Of a stretch of 35,401 bases of DNA, positions 23,316 through 31,370 are shown piece by piece. The notes under the pieces are model-generated. The model saw nothing but the letters and a program-made list of their open reading frames with translations. It did no database searches and was not told the DNA's origin. Source of the DNA: a virus. The stretch's first letter is position 1. Each line of letters begins with the position of its first letter. The position numbers were made by a program, and so were the translations under genes. The stretch covers positions 1 through 35,401 of the IMG/VR virus record IMGVR_UViG_3300044729_002317, one strand, 5' to 3'.

Positions 23316-24015
23316 TACTCCTCGTTTTATGTTTTTCAATTACATAACGGGAGTAACTAAAGGTAACTATTGTTTTAGTGATTGTACTTCCTTCATAAGT
23401 CACTGGCATTGCTGCTATGTTTGTAGGGAAAGCATCAATCAAACGATAAGTTATTCTTGGCACATCATTAGTTCTATTCAAATCTCTTTCAAATTTTACA
23501 ATTGATATAATTCTCTTATATGTGTCGGGATATTTAAGTCTAAAAAAATCTGGACGATTTTTTGCGTCTCCCTGTCCCCTTGAATTTGCTTTAACTTCTC
23601 CAGCATCTGTATAAACAGGATTGATATAATTCATCCATTCTTCAAAAAGACGAATGAGTTTATAATCATAATCAACATAAAATGTCATTGTAACATCTGG
23701 ATAAACTCTTTTAGTTGGAAACCTCTCTATCACTCCTTGACGTGACCCAATCTCTTCCGTGACATCAAAGGTTGCGCCAGGAAGTGAAGTCTCCGCACAA
23801 TAAAAGTCAAATTTTGAAAATTCTCCATCACTTGTAATTCCTGCATCTGCCAACCAATTCATCAATAAATCACCATCACCACGATTAGTCAAGTGCAATG
23901 ATACCTTAAATTGACTTGTAAGGGATAATTTACCAAAGATTTCTAATGCTTCATCTGTTGTCTTATACAAAAAACCAACTTCAGGTTGTCCTGCTCCTGG
24001 TCCTCTTGATGCCAT
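23311..24015 (-). CDS. 54: Baseplate tail-tube initiator, gp54-like
   Basis: 234 residues, ATG start. Central motifs FYCAETSLPGATFDVTEEIG and TMTFYVDYDYKLIRLFEEWM, then FSYSRYVIE near the end, are the conserved pattern of T4-type tail-tube-fold proteins (gp19/gp54 relatives). The adjacency to gp26 and the divergent gp48 favours gp54, the protein that caps the hub and nucleates the tube. The tube protein gp19 itself is an alternative of the same fold. Only 31 nt separate its start from the divergent gp4 gene, and no clear Shine-Dalgarno is seen. Confidence 0.7.
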   Translation of the reverse strand: MASRGPGAGQPEVGFLYKTTDEALEIFGKLSLTSQFKVSLHLTNRGDGDLLMNWLADAGITSDGEFSKFDFYCAETSLPGATFDVTEEIGSRQGVIERFPTKRVYPDVTMTFYVDYDYKLIRLFEEWMNYINPVYTDAGEVKANSRGQGDAKNRPDFFRLKYPDTYKRIISIVKFERDLNRTNDVPRITYRLIDAFPTNIAAMPVTYEGSTITKTIVTFSYSRYVIEKHKTRSK

Positions 24016-24016
24016 T

Positions 24017-24024
24017 TATAAATA
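24017..24024 (+). promoter_or_regulatory. T4-type late promoter TATAAATA before gp4
   Basis: Perfect TATAAATA in the 31-nt divergent gap, 22 nt before the gp4 ATG at 24047. Confidence 0.6.
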
Positions 24025-24046
24025 CGATTAAGATTATATAATATGT

Positions 24047-24511
24047 ATGCCTCGTAACGAAGATAGTAAGTATAGGCAAGGAAAATATAGACCACAAAAC
24101 CCAGAAAAATATAATGGTGACCCAACAAACATAGTTTATAGGTCATCATATGAATTGAAGTTTATGCAATATTGTGACCTAACTGAAAGTGTAAATGGTT
24201 GGAAATCTGAAGAATTTTGGATTCCTTATCGTTCTCCAATTGATAATAAAATTCACAGATATTTCCCAGACTTCTTCGTTAAATATAAAGACAAAAATGG
24301 AAATAACAGACATCTGGTTGTAGAAATTAAACCACAAAAAGATTTAAAAATGCCAGAAACAAATCCAAAAAGAAAAACAAAATCTTGGGCATATGCTGTT
24401 AAAACTTGGGCAGTAAATCAAGCAAAATGGGAAGCAGCAAAGGAATATTGTGCAGACAGAAATTATGAGTTTCGTGTTCTGACAGAAAAAGAATTAGGTA
24501 TCAAATTATGA
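24047..24511 (+). CDS. 4: Head completion nuclease-fold protein gp4
   Basis: 154 residues, ATG start. YRSSYELKFMQYCD, then HRYFPDFFVKYKD and LVVEIKPQKD give the Glu...Asp...Glu-x-Lys pattern of a PD-(D/E)XK/TnsA-like nuclease fold, as in T4 gp4, which stabilises DNA-filled heads before tail joining. The C-terminal WAVNQAKWEAAKEYC and FRVLTEKELG also match the family. Length is near T4 gp4 (150). It is first in a plus-strand block, preceded by a perfect late promoter motif, and its stop overlaps the next start (ATGA). Confidence 0.85.
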   Translation: MPRNEDSKYRQGKYRPQNPEKYNGDPTNIVYRSSYELKFMQYCDLTESVNGWKSEEFWIPYRSPIDNKIHRYFPDFFVKYKDKNGNNRHLVVEIKPQKDLKMPETNPKRKTKSWAYAVKTWAVNQAKWEAAKEYCADRNYEFRVLTEKELGIKL

Positions 24512-25005
24512 TAGCAGAAGAAATTATAAAAGAAACGGGAGGAAAATATAAAAGCACCAGTTGGTATGTCAATTCATTGATGAATTCTTTATTAGAATAC
24601 AACAAAAAAGATATCAATCAATTAGATACTGGATTTATAATTCCTGGTGATTTAGTATTTTTTATGTACAATGCCAAGTATCCTCAAAGATATGATTATT
24701 GGGATATGCATCCACTATCTTATATCATTGAAGTAAATCCAAGAGAAGGTTCTTTTTTTGGTTCAAATCTTCACTATCTAACACCAAAGTATCGTGAAGC
24801 AGTTGCAAATTCTTATCTAAATAAATCAGGTATTGTAAATGCACCCAAGAAAACTTTACATAAATATCTCTTCTCTGGAGTAATGAGTGATTTCTTTAAA
24901 GTGCCTGAAGGAGAATGGGCAGGAGTATCTTTACTTCCAACAGAGAAATTTGTGGATAGACGAGGACAACCAGTATTTAAAACCAAAGTTTGGGACGCAC
25001 CATAA
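24508..25005 (+). CDS. Conserved T4-like phage protein of unknown function
   Basis: 165 residues; ATG overlaps the gp4 stop by 4 nt. The central block GDLVFFMYNAKYPQRYDYWD, then HPLSYIIEVN and FFGSNLHYLTPKYREAV is one I recognise as recurring in T4-like phages (small protein with a 'Y.A.YP..L.YWD..PL.......FFG.NLHYL.P' pattern) but for which I know no function. Position between gp4 and gp48 suggests a virion assembly role. No membrane segment or enzyme motif is visible. Confidence 0.7.
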   Translation: MIAEEIIKETGGKYKSTSWYVNSLMNSLLEYNKKDINQLDTGFIIPGDLVFFMYNAKYPQRYDYWDMHPLSYIIEVNPREGSFFGSNLHYLTPKYREAVANSYLNKSGIVNAPKKTLHKYLFSGVMSDFFKVPEGEWAGVSLLPTEKFVDRRGQPVFKTKVWDAP

Positions 25006-26526
25006 ATGTCTGACTGGATAATACTAAACGACAATTATTACACATCACAACCAAGTGGTGCGCCAACTTCAATTAGACTTGGAATTGAATACAACTATAA
25101 AACAGGAGATTATCAACTTAAAGAGCAACCACCACATAATGTAATTTCCCCTTCTGTATTTTTTCTAAATGGTAGTTGGACTAGTGATGCTATAAAAGAT
25201 CCAAAATTATTTCAGGATGGGGATCCAAATAAACCCACACAACTAGCAAAACAATATTCAGAAAACATCAATAAAGTATCTTATGCTGCTTTTCAGACGA
25301 GAGGAGGAAGCGCAAAAGGCAATAAGATTAATGCGGCAGCGCAACCACAGAATCAAGGAAGATTTATTGTCTACAATGCCCCTGCTGGAGCAGGACCACC
25401 ACCTTCATTGCCTGGATTGGGAGGAACATCACTCACTGCCCCACCAGGACAAGGAAACTTTTTTGACCCTGGACTTAATTTAGGAAATTATAAAAATTTC
25501 CAAAGTAAAAATGAAAAAGAATTATTCAAAGGTCTTTTAAAGTACCCAAAAGATATTCTTGAGAATCAACAAGATACTCTTCACATTACAATGTTTAATT
25601 ATAAACCACCTCTTGAAGAATTATTTGATCCAGCACCAGGCAAAGCAATAGATATAAAATCTATATTCACTGAAGGAGTTCAAAGAAATAGTGCATTAAA
25701 AGATCCAATCGGAACAGTCATTCTACCAATCCCATCTGGAATCTCGGATTCCAACAATGTGGAATGGGGGGATGATAGAATGAACAACATGTCAATAGCA
25801 GCTACTGGATATGTAGGTAAAAATTTGCTTGGAACTGGAATTCAACAATCTCTTGTTGCACTTGCTGCTGCCATTGCACAACAAAAGGGGGGATTAAATC
25901 TGCCATCAGGAGCAATAAATCAAGCAGCATTATTAAAGGGTGCAGGTGCTGACTTAAATATGCCAGAGATAAAAACAGCATTAATGTCAATGGTATTGAA
26001 AAATGCTGGATTTGAAGTTTCCCCCGAAAGTATTTTGGCAAGGGGTGCTGGATTGGTTCCAAATTCAAATCTTGAACTCTTATTCAGAGGTCCAACTCTC
26101 CGTCAATTTCAATTCGCATATCGTTTTAGTCCAAGAAGTGAACCAGAGGCAGCAGATGTAAGAAGAATCATCAGATTCTTCAAGCAAGGAAGTGCTGCAA
26201 GAAAACTTAATGCAACAAAAGGTGCTGGTTATAGATCAGTTTTTCTTGGTTCTCCTAATGTGTTTAAGTTGGAATATAAAACTGTAGGAGGAAAATCAAT
26301 CGCAGGTGTAAATAAATTTAAAATATGTGCTCTTCAAGGAGTATCCGTAAATTATGCTCCTGATGGTCAATGGTCAGCATATAAAGAAGGACAACCAGTT
26401 TCTTACACAATGTCTTTAGGATTTCAAGAAATTGAACCCATATACGAAAGTGATTATCAAGATACAATATTTGATGGTCTATCTGGTGATTATAATGAAA
26501 TCACAGAAAACGATATAGGATACTAA
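25006..26526 (+). CDS. 48: Baseplate tail-tube cap gp48
   Basis: 506 residues; ATG immediately follows the previous stop (TAAATG). The C-terminal third (NLELLFRGPTLRQFQFAYRF, then EAADVRRIIRFFK and YTMSLGFQEIEPIYESDY) is the conserved tube-like domain of T4 gp48, which with gp54 forms the platform on which the tail tube polymerises. A Gly/Pro/Ala-rich central insert (residues about 100-200) makes it longer than T4 gp48 (about 364). Followed after 1 nt by gp53. Confidence 0.8.
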   Translation: MSDWIILNDNYYTSQPSGAPTSIRLGIEYNYKTGDYQLKEQPPHNVISPSVFFLNGSWTSDAIKDPKLFQDGDPNKPTQLAKQYSENINKVSYAAFQTRGGSAKGNKINAAAQPQNQGRFIVYNAPAGAGPPPSLPGLGGTSLTAPPGQGNFFDPGLNLGNYKNFQSKNEKELFKGLLKYPKDILENQQDTLHITMFNYKPPLEELFDPAPGKAIDIKSIFTEGVQRNSALKDPIGTVILPIPSGISDSNNVEWGDDRMNNMSIAATGYVGKNLLGTGIQQSLVALAAAIAQQKGGLNLPSGAINQAALLKGAGADLNMPEIKTALMSMVLKNAGFEVSPESILARGAGLVPNSNLELLFRGPTLRQFQFAYRFSPRSEPEAADVRRIIRFFKQGSAARKLNATKGAGYRSVFLGSPNVFKLEYKTVGGKSIAGVNKFKICALQGVSVNYAPDGQWSAYKEGQPVSYTMSLGFQEIEPIYESDYQDTIFDGLSGDYNEITENDIGY

Positions 26527-26527
26527 T

Positions 26528-27370
26528 ATGTCATACTTCAGAGAACTTCCCAACTTTGAGTACGTCTCAAATTTTCCAAATCAAAGTTTTAATGATGATT
26601 ATACTGTAACAAAAAATCTATTTAAAAGAGCAAAACTTAGAGATGATATTGCAAATGCAGTTTCTGCCTTTGAATATTACCAAATAATAGATAATGAGAG
26701 ACCAGACCAAGTAGCACAAAAAGTTTATAATGATTCATCTCTTGATTGGGTTATTCTAATCTCAAATAACGTTACAAATCTAAATGACCAATGGCCTTTA
26801 GATAATAATAGTCTTTATAAGTATCTTTTGGATAAGTATGGTGATGACGAAACAATAGCACAAGTCCATCACTACGAAACGATAGAAGTTAGAGATAGTT
26901 TTGATAGATTGATTCTTCCTGGTGGTTTGCAAGTTGATCCACAAAAAACAATATCAGTCACAACAAACACAACAGATACTGAATATAATCTATCTGAGTT
27001 TCCAAGTGCTGATGCCGACAATGTAATCACAATTAATTTAAATCAATTTGTTCGTGTTTTTGGAAATTATATATCTAACGAAAATACTGATGCCATTGTA
27101 AAAGATATTGAAACTAATAAATCCTTCCTACAAGTAAAAGCACGAGATACAAACACACCAATTTCAATTATAAACACTTTATCAAATTGGCCTAATAGTT
27201 GGGGTGGAAGTTTTTCAGTAGTTGGAAGAAACAGTATATCTACAACTATACAAGTCGGTGATGTTGTCTTTGATAATGATGTTGCATTAGACCCAACACT
27301 GTATGAAATTGTCGGAGAAATTCAAGACGGAAAGGTTGTTCCAGTATTTAAATTCCTACCTCAATCCTAA
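26528..27370 (+). CDS. 53: Baseplate wedge subunit gp53
   Basis: 280 residues, ATG start. The N-terminal 115 residues (MSYFRELPNFEYVSNFP, then VSAFEYYQIIDNERPDQVAQ and DWVILISNN) match the T4 gp53 wedge family, whose core is LysM-like (RPDQVAQKVYNDSSLDWVIL). T4 gp53 is about 196 residues; here 80 or so extra residues, mainly beta, follow. The protein joins wedges to the hub. Translated with gp48 (1-nt gap). Confidence 0.8.
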   Translation: MSYFRELPNFEYVSNFPNQSFNDDYTVTKNLFKRAKLRDDIANAVSAFEYYQIIDNERPDQVAQKVYNDSSLDWVILISNNVTNLNDQWPLDNNSLYKYLLDKYGDDETIAQVHHYETIEVRDSFDRLILPGGLQVDPQKTISVTTNTTDTEYNLSEFPSADADNVITINLNQFVRVFGNYISNENTDAIVKDIETNKSFLQVKARDTNTPISIINTLSNWPNSWGGSFSVVGRNSISTTIQVGDVVFDNDVALDPTLYEIVGEIQDGKVVPVFKFLPQS

Positions 27371-27383
27371 ATAAAAATAAAAA

Positions 27384-27677
27384 ATGGCAACTCCATTACC
27401 TGGCGTAAAAATAAAAATATCTACAGAAAAACAAGATACCAAAATCACTGCACCAGCAGGAAACGTAGTATCAACAAAAAATAGTTTTAAAGCAGTTTCA
27501 AATTATGAATATGAGGTTGACCAAAACGAAAAAAAAAGACTTATTTTAATTCTAAAACCAGAATTTCTTTCAGTATTCATAAGTGATATGAAGAACATTA
27601 TGAAATATGATGAGTCTTCTCAATACATTAATCAAACAACTAAACGTGGTTATAATCCAAAAACAACTGGGGTATGA
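27384..27677 (+). CDS. Small unknown protein at the end of the gp4-gp53 block
   Basis: 97 residues, ATG start 13 nt after gp53. It reads MATPLPGVKIKISTEKQDTK, then a hydrophobic strand pair (KKRLILILKPEFLSVFISDM) and a Lys/Tyr-rich tail ending KRGYNPKTTGV. No family was recognised. The co-directional, tightly spaced position behind gp53 points to a small baseplate or assembly protein. The A-rich start region (AAATAAAAATAAAAAATGG) gives no clear Shine-Dalgarno. Confidence 0.6.
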   Translation: MATPLPGVKIKISTEKQDTKITAPAGNVVSTKNSFKAVSNYEYEVDQNEKKRLILILKPEFLSVFISDMKNIMKYDESSQYINQTTKRGYNPKTTGV

Positions 27678-27688
27678 ACCCTACAGAC

Positions 27689-27719
27689 AAAAAAATACCC
27701 CCGATTTTTTTCGGGGGTA
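27689..27719 (-). terminator. Rho-independent terminator of gp32
   Basis: Perfect 9-bp stem TACCCCCGA/TCGGGGGTA (27696-27704 and 27711-27719) with a 6-nt loop. Read on the minus strand it is followed by seven Ts, so it ends gp32 transcripts 28 nt past the gene. On the plus strand no U-tract follows, so it is a poorer stop for the gp53 block. Confidence 0.9.
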
Positions 27720-27746
27720 AAATGGATTTAAAAGTTGATTTTGAAA

Positions 27747-28646
27747 TCAGTCTGATGCCAACTTTTGAAAGTATGAAAGTGCGTCATCTTCATCTTCATC
27801 ATCATTAGAAACAGAAGAACGAACTGAAGTAGTTTCTTTCGCAGGACGTGAAACTTCAACTTCTTCCTCCTCATCAATCGTCTCGGGGTCTTGATACTTA
27901 GGAGTTCCTTTGAGACCAAGTGTATAATCAAGACGTTTCTTCAAATCTTCATAAGACTTGAACTCACCTGGAGCAACAAAGTCATTCAAGTTGTTGAGTG
28001 TCTTATAGATTGTTTCCAGTTCATCATCGTCTTCAAGAAGAACAGAAGATGGTGCGAACTCGGACTTATCGTAGTTCCAATAACCATCTTTCTTTACCAA
28101 CTTCAGTTTGAAGTTAGCACCCTTCCAGAAATCAAAAGGATTGATTGGTTCTTCATCATCAAACTCTGGTTGCATAGAAGCCATAATCTTATCAAAGATT
28201 TTCTTACCAAACTTATAAAGGAACACTCGTCCTTCATTCGCAGGGTTCGCAGGATCTTTTACAACATAAATGTTTGCGAAATAAGAAAGTTTACGCTTAC
28301 GATCACGAACAATATTTTGATTGTCCTTACTGCCAGTATTCCAAAGTTCACGGTTTGCTTCACATACAGGACAGTTTTGTCCCAAAGTAGTGAGGCAATT
28401 ATCAATCATCCATTTTCCATTTGATTGAAATGCGTGAGACCAAACTTGAACCCAAGGCAGATCACAACCCTCTGGTGCAGGAAGAAATCGAATGATTGCG
28501 GAACCAGTACCACCCTTATCCATTACTGGTTTCCAAAAACGTTCGTCATCTTTCGAACCAGTATCATTCAATTTTTCAACTTGTTTGATGAGTTTTTCAG
28601 TCAAAGAACCCATTTTTGATTGCTTCTTCAAATCAGCAAATGACAT
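27747..28646 (-). CDS. 32: Single-stranded DNA-binding protein gp32
   Basis: 299 residues, ATG start with GGAGA 6 nt upstream. A basic N-terminus (residues 1-20, self-association region), then an OB core with the zinc ligands His71, Cys84, Cys92 and Cys95 (SHAFQ ... DNCLTT ... NCPVCEAN), equivalent to T4 gp32 H64/C77/C87/C90. The C-terminus is strongly acidic (EEEEVEVS ... NDDEDEDDALSYF), the part that binds other replication proteins. It coats ssDNA in replication and recombination. Its own host-type promoter and terminator flank it, making it a monocistronic unit at the end of the gp33-gp59 cluster. Confidence 0.95.
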   Translation of the reverse strand: MSFADLKKQSKMGSLTEKLIKQVEKLNDTGSKDDERFWKPVMDKGGTGSAIIRFLPAPEGCDLPWVQVWSHAFQSNGKWMIDNCLTTLGQNCPVCEANRELWNTGSKDNQNIVRDRKRKLSYFANIYVVKDPANPANEGRVFLYKFGKKIFDKIMASMQPEFDDEEPINPFDFWKGANFKLKLVKKDGYWNYDKSEFAPSSVLLEDDDELETIYKTLNNLNDFVAPGEFKSYEDLKKRLDYTLGLKGTPKYQDPETIDEEEEVEVSRPAKETTSVRSSVSNDDEDEDDALSYFQKLASD

Positions 28647-28691
28647 TTGTATTCTCCATATTAGTTGTATTGAGACGTATTGTACATATTA

Positions 28692-28720
28692 ATTGTAGCA
28701 GTAATGAAGTTATTTGTCAA
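28692..28720 (-). promoter_or_regulatory. Sigma70-type promoter of gp32
   Basis: TTGACA (28715-28720) lies inside the last codons of the DUF1825-like gene, with a 17-nt spacer to TACAAT (28692-28697). A start near 28685 gives a leader of about 39 nt with the GGAGA ribosome site. Confidence 0.7.
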
Positions 28721-29042
28721 GTGTTTCTTCAAGGTTTTGGATTGACTCTTCCAGTTTTTCAAAGAAAGCATTCAAATTATCTCCTGGTTTCAATCCAAAA
28801 ATTTTGGCAGAATCCAGAATTCTATTTTTCATTTCAATTGCTTCTGGGTCATCAGACAATGATAATCTAAAAACAAAATTTTTTTGTTTTTCTAAAAAAA
28901 GTTTCATCTTATCAAGATGTTCCTTTTTTTGTTTTGAGTCAAAGAAAGGAAGAGAAAACAATTCATCAAAAATACTCTGCTGAAGTTCTTCCAATTCAAG
29001 TAAAGATTCTCTGACTTGTTCCGAATCAAAAAATCTACTCAT
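28710..29042 (-). CDS. DUF1825-like protein
   Basis: 110 residues; ATG overlaps the gp59 stop by 4 nt (ATGA). Predicted all-helical. The pattern FFDSEQV ... FFDSKQKKEHLDKMKLFLEK ... RLSLSDDPEAIEM ... G..PGDN...FF resembles the DUF1825 family known from cyanobacteria (FFDSE.V, M..L.ER...F..R..LS.D). The function of that family is unknown to me. Sitting between gp59 and gp32 it would be made with the replication cluster. Resemblance is by memory of the family pattern, so moderate. Confidence 0.6.
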   Translation of the reverse strand: MSRFFDSEQVRESLLELEELQQSIFDELFSLPFFDSKQKKEHLDKMKLFLEKQKNFVFRLSLSDDPEAIEMKNRILDSAKIFGLKPGDNLNAFFEKLEESIQNLEETLDK

Positions 29043-29629
29043 AACACAATCTCCTGAAGAACTTTCTTGTACTTTGCTACATCAATATTTAGAAATGGTT
29101 TGTATTTTATAATTCTTAACCTAACGGTTTCCCATACTGGGTCTGTTATTTTTTTATCAAATTTTTTAACATAACCCAATATCATATCCAATATCACCAT
29201 TGTTTCTAAACTGACTGCTTTTTGAAAATACTTTTTAAGAATTTCTGGATGTTGATTGTTTTTTATCTCAAACAATTTTTCAAAATTATCCTTTTGGATA
29301 AAAATTTCACATTCAGTTTTAAACAAATAAAAAAGACTCTGAGATTTTTTCAACCAATTAGTATATGTTTCTTCCCCACTACGAATAATTTCACCAATCC
29401 AAAGTGATTGTGGGTCATTACATTCAACAAAATTTGCAACAAAATATGCTTTGATTTCATCATCACTCTTCTGTCTAGAAGTTCGTTCAAAGAAAAATCT
29501 ATCTTTCCTCTTATGAAAAGAGTCCAGAGATGCTCTGGACTTTCCACAATACTTAAAGTAATCGTATGATGGTTTATTAAAATGATTTTTTATTGCAAGA
29601 TAGGTTTTATATACATCAAATGGAGTCAC
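29039..29629 (-). CDS. 59: Helicase loader gp59
   Basis: 196 residues from a GTG start whose last bases overlap the upstream stop (GTGA, 29626-29629). The N-terminus (TPFDVYKTYLAIKNHF, then YDYFKYCGKSRASLDSF and KRKDRFFFERTSR) is distinctive of T4 gp59, which loads gp41 helicase on gp32-coated forks. An all-helical fold is expected. Slightly shorter than T4 gp59 (217). The order gp33-like, gp59, (DUF1825), gp32 keeps T4 synteny. Confidence 0.85.
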   Translation of the reverse strand: MTPFDVYKTYLAIKNHFNKPSYDYFKYCGKSRASLDSFHKRKDRFFFERTSRQKSDDEIKAYFVANFVECNDPQSLWIGEIIRSGEETYTNWLKKSQSLFYLFKTECEIFIQKDNFEKLFEIKNNQHPEILKKYFQKAVSLETMVILDMILGYVKKFDKKITDPVWETVRLRIIKYKPFLNIDVAKYKKVLQEIVL

Positions 29630-29880
29630 AACGGCAATTTAGCACGAGTAGTTTTTTTCAAAAAATTCAATTCAATAGCATCATTTTTAATTTTTTCCTT
29701 TAATGGTTTTGAAATTAGTTTAGAAACCGTTTCAATTTCAATGCTATTCTCTTCACAATAAGTAACGATTGCATCAATATAATTAATTTTAGAATTTTTT
29801 ACAATATTTTCTATATCCTGTGCAAACCTTTGAGGACATAAAAACTTACTATTTAATTCGTCCTTTACTTTATCATTCAT
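29626..29880 (-). CDS. 33: Late transcription coactivator gp33-like
   Basis: 84 residues from the ATG at 29880, which overlaps the exonuclease stop by 8 nt. Longer in-frame starts (up to 29985) would lie deep inside the exonuclease gene. The sequence has a helical N-part (LCPQRFAQDIENIVKNS) and a C-part VSKLISKPLKEKIKNDAIEL ending NFLKKTTRAKLPL, a form I associate with gp33 of marine T4-like phages. In T4, gp33 links RNA polymerase to the gp45 clamp at late promoters. Position directly before gp59 supports this. The short length makes it tentative. Confidence 0.6.
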   Translation of the reverse strand: MNDKVKDELNSKFLCPQRFAQDIENIVKNSKINYIDAIVTYCEENSIEIETVSKLISKPLKEKIKNDAIELNFLKKTTRAKLPL

Positions 29881-30610
29881 ATTGGTGAAGTTTATCTCTA
29901 ACAAATTCTCTAATATATTCGGTGAGTAATTTAATGTATTTTTGTTTGTCATATTCTTCATAAACAATGCATTCTCCATTTTCACAAGCCATAATGATGA
30001 CTAATTTCTTTACCATTATACCAGTAATCTCGTATAACATACAACCATATGCCATACACTGAACAAAATAGTGTTCAATCCACTCTCTTGGTTTTGGTTT
30101 TTTAGAAGTTTTAAAGTCGATTATTGCTAACTCACCATTATACTCTCCGATACAATCTACAGTTCCTGCAATACCAAGAACTTTACTGTAAAGAGAACCT
30201 TCAAGAGCATGAATATTATTTATACAATTTAATTCTGGTTTTGCAATTTTGAAGAGAAAATCAGATAAAGGTTGGACTGGTGGAAGGTCTTTATTGTAAA
30301 GATAATTTTCCACCAGTGTATGCATATCAGTTCCACGACTGGTTGCTTGTTTAGTAATTTTATCTGCTTGCTTTTCCCCAACTTTTTTTCTCCAATCAGC
30401 AAAGAACTGACGGTTCTTATGACTGGTTACAGAGGTAATTGAAACAAGTTTAATTGGTTTATCTTCTTCTGGTATTGTGTAATAACGAACACCATCTATG
30501 GTTTCCCTTTCAAGTTTTGGAAGATTAATATCAATATGAGTGAAAAGATTACTTTTTATTTGTTTTTCACCATATAATTCATTATATTTTTCAATTAAAG
30601 GATTAGACAT
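29873..30610 (-). CDS. PD-(D/E)XK exonuclease (Cas4/RecB-like)
   Basis: 245 residues; ATG overlaps the PhoH stop by 1 nt (TAATG). Motifs run in order: SVTSHKNRQFFADWRKKVGE, GTDMHTLVENYL (His motif), GIAGTVDCIGEYNGELAIID followed by FKTSKKPK (Asp ... Asp-x-Lys catalytic core) and HYFVQCMAYGCML (QxxxY-type helix). These define the Cas4/AddB-like exonuclease family common in phages. It likely processes DNA ends in recombination or host DNA breakdown. The four Cys of an iron-sulphur cluster are not evident. Confidence 0.8.
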   Translation of the reverse strand: MSNPLIEKYNELYGEKQIKSNLFTHIDINLPKLERETIDGVRYYTIPEEDKPIKLVSITSVTSHKNRQFFADWRKKVGEKQADKITKQATSRGTDMHTLVENYLYNKDLPPVQPLSDFLFKIAKPELNCINNIHALEGSLYSKVLGIAGTVDCIGEYNGELAIIDFKTSKKPKPREWIEHYFVQCMAYGCMLYEITGIMVKKLVIIMACENGECIVYEEYDKQKYIKLLTEYIREFVRDKLHQYE

Positions 30611-31368
30611 TAATAACCTGCTTCCATTTTTGCAACAATATATTCCTTAACAAGTCCAGACCTACAAATATCATCTACTCCAAATTCAATAATATCAAAA
30701 GATTCCATCTTTCTTAGAATATTCATAAAATCACTAATGCCGTTTCTTTCATTTGTTTTAACCAAATCAGATTGTGTGGCATCTCCACAAAAAATAATTC
30801 TGCTATTTTCACCGACACGAGTAATGATAGAATCCAATTCGTGAAAATTAAGGTTCTGATATTCATCAACAATAATGATTGAATTATCAAGTGTTGTACC
30901 ACGAATAAAAGATGTGCTCCAAAACTTTACAGTTTCCTGAGATTTGAGATTACCATAAAGCATCTCAAAATCAGCATCACTGGGCATTTGGAACATATAC
31001 TTTACCATATTCTTATAAGGAATTTGATAAAGAGCAGACTTATCATCGTGGTCTCCTGGAAGAAAACCAATCTCACGAGTTGCTACAAGAGAACGAACCA
31101 CATAGATTTGTTCGTATGGTGTTGTCTCATCTAATACATCTTTAAGTGCATTATAGAGACTGATAAATGTTTTACCAGTACCAGCACAACCATAAGCAAC
31201 CAAATGTTTTCCGTTTTTATATGATTCAAAAAGTTTTCTTTGATTCTCTGTTAAAGGTTCAACATCAATGAGATAATCAGCACTGATTGGTTTTCTCCTC
31301 TTCATCTGTTTGGATGTGTAACCAACACCAATTGGTTGATTGTCATTGTTTCTTCTTTTTCTTGCCAT
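30610..31368 (-). CDS. phoH: PhoH-like ATPase
   Basis: 252 residues, ATG start 2 nt after the upstream gene. LTENQRKLFESYKNGKHLVA leads into Walker A GCAGTGKT, then YVVRSLVATREIGFLPGDHD, Walker B IIIVDEYQNLN and the sensor segment IIFCGDATQSDL. This is the full core of the PhoH/P-loop family, related to the helicase core of RNase-associated proteins. Widespread in marine phages; an exact role is not established. No phosphate-box promoter was identified. Confidence 0.93.
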   Translation of the reverse strand: MARKRRNNDNQPIGVGYTSKQMKRRKPISADYLIDVEPLTENQRKLFESYKNGKHLVAYGCAGTGKTFISLYNALKDVLDETTPYEQIYVVRSLVATREIGFLPGDHDDKSALYQIPYKNMVKYMFQMPSDADFEMLYGNLKSQETVKFWSTSFIRGTTLDNSIIIVDEYQNLNFHELDSIITRVGENSRIIFCGDATQSDLVKTNERNGISDFMNILRKMESFDIIEFGVDDICRSGLVKEYIVAKMEAGY

Positions 31369-31370
31369 AG

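Noticed and set aside
27678-27746. Terminator at 27696-27719 as a stop for the plus-strand gp53 block
   Set aside because: The stem is followed by AAAATGG on the plus strand, with no U-tract; it is a convincing terminator only for gp32 on the minus strand.
29881-29985. Longer N-terminus for the gp33-like protein
   Set aside because: It would overlap the exonuclease gene by more than 100 nt; the ATG at 29880 gives the usual short overlap and a normal length.
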